This document shows positions 23,235-23,775 of a stretch of 23,775 nt of DNA, one piece after another. The notes below the pieces were generated by a model. It worked only from the letters and a program-made list of their open reading frames with translations, ran no database searches and was not told the DNA's origin. Source of the DNA: CAZJLP01 sp964546955 (GTDB lineage: Bacteria > Verrucomicrobiota > Verrucomicrobiia > Opitutales > Opitutaceae); the NCBI GenBank assembly GCA_964546955.1, contig CAZJLP010000072.1:1-23775 (forward strand). Direction: 5' to 3'. The position numbers and the translations under genes are program-made. Positions within the stretch are counted from its first letter, which is position 1; each line of letters starts with the position of its first letter.

Positions 23235-23775
23235 TCAGAATTCGCCCGTGATGCCGGCAGTATAAGTCACGCCCAGATTGTTCGCTATGTGGAAGTGGCT
23301 CCAAGAAGGCGAACCTTCCACTTTGCGGAGCCGGATTTTTTGCGCATCGGTAACGTTGCGCCCCGAAAGGAACAATTTGGCCCATCGAGTGATGGCGAGC
23401 TCGACGTTGAAGTCGACCGTGGTGTAAGGCGGATAATAACGATGGCCGACGAATCCGGCGGCATCGTCGCGTTGACGGTAGACTTTCCCGTTGCGGATCA
23501 CGCCTACATTGGCGCCGAACTTGCCGCGGCGATATCCCAGCGATGCCTTGTACTGCGTTTCATAGAAGTTCTGGAAATCGGTGCCGATGTTGCCACCGGC
23601 ATAATTGAACTTTCGAAGATCGTTATAGTTGAAGCTGCCGGTCAGAGTGAACCCACGAACGATGGACGGCACCCAAGCGTCGAGATTCTGCCGAACGTCG
23701 AACTCGAAGCCATCGATCCGACCCACGCCCTCGTTCCGCCACGTGGTCGATTGGAAGTTCAGGAAGGTGGGCTCC
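23235..23775 (-). CDS. TonB-dependent receptor, C-terminal part (cut by window edge)
   Basis: The last 179 codons of an outer-membrane beta-barrel; the frame is open to the right edge (reading EPTFLNFQSTTWRNEGVGRIDG), so the gene continues outside. Alternating strands typical of TonB barrels are seen: GFEFDVRQNLD, RGFTLTGSFNYNDLRKFNY, YKASLGYRRGKFGANVGVIRNGKVYR and YTTVDFNVELAITRWAKLFLSGRNVTDAQ, where SGRNVTD matches the penultimate-strand pattern (GRNLTD in many members). It ends GITGEF with the C-terminal phenylalanine used by BamA for insertion. It imports a large nutrient (siderophore, glycan, vitamin); which one cannot be told without the plug domain. A strong terminator follows. Confidence 0.93.
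   Translation of the reverse strand, partial: EPTFLNFQSTTWRNEGVGRIDGFEFDVRQNLDAWVPSIVRGFTLTGSFNYNDLRKFNYAGGNIGTDFQNFYETQYKASLGYRRGKFGANVGVIRNGKVYRQRDDAAGFVGHRYYPPYTTVDFNVELAITRWAKLFLSGRNVTDAQKIRLRKVEGSPSWSHFHIANNLGVTYTAGITGEF

Noticed and set aside
1..23775. CRISPR arrays, tRNA or rRNA genes, complete insertion sequences, defence or biosynthetic clusters
   Set aside because: I saw no regularly spaced direct repeats, cloverleaf-like sequence, transposase motifs or clustered defence or biosynthesis genes.

Overview
The window is a high-GC (roughly 60% or more) chromosomal stretch from a Gram-negative bacterium. The mix of genes suggests a Verrucomicrobiota member, probably near Opitutales/Opitutaceae: a PEP-CTERM sorted exoprotein, a TonB-dependent receptor, a large beta-propeller sensor kinase, polysaccharide-lyase-like secreted enzymes, an ECF sigma factor starting MNDDAQLL, and GC-rich palindromic repeats between genes. 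The taxonomic call is inference from gene content; no rRNA or tRNA gene was seen.

Left part (1-4.1 kb, all minus strand): the N-terminal 377 codons of NAD-dependent DNA ligase (ligA, cut by the left edge), a VanZ-like membrane protein overlapping ligA by ATGA, a PEP-CTERM protein, two small uncharacterised proteins and an NADPH-dependent FMN reductase. The middle (4.2-11.4 kb) holds a secreted alginate-lyase-family protein (+), an SLC13-type transporter with two RCK_C domains (+), and a decayed ECF sigma factor locus with two membrane or periplasmic-type proteins sharing an LTxxQ-like module (-). It continues with a secreted alpha/beta hydrolase carrying an EF-hand (+) and a small secreted protein (-).

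From 11.5 to 17.4 kb: an M14 zinc carboxypeptidase (-) divergent from accA (+). accA and nadK are convergent and separated by about 375 bp containing a terminator and two long palindromic elements. Then comes a pectate-lyase-like beta-helix protein (-) divergent from a small unknown gene (+). The right part (17.4-23.8 kb): an intergenic stretch with a strong minus-strand terminator, a NarL-type response regulator and its 1020-residue Reg_prop/Y_Y_Y histidine kinase (-), a YchJ/SEC-C protein (-), a small unknown gene (+), a degenerate region, and the C-terminus of a TonB-dependent receptor (-) with its own terminator.

Overall this is a mixed housekeeping and accessory region. The polysaccharide lyases, transporter, TonB receptor and propeller two-component pair fit a polymer-degrading lifestyle, but they do not form one obvious operon. 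I see no convincing complete novel system. The points most worth checking are the decayed sigma-factor locus with its LTxxQ-like partner family, the accA-nadK palindromic elements, the EF-hand inside a hydrolase, and the transcription unit ending at the orphan terminator near 17.44 kb.
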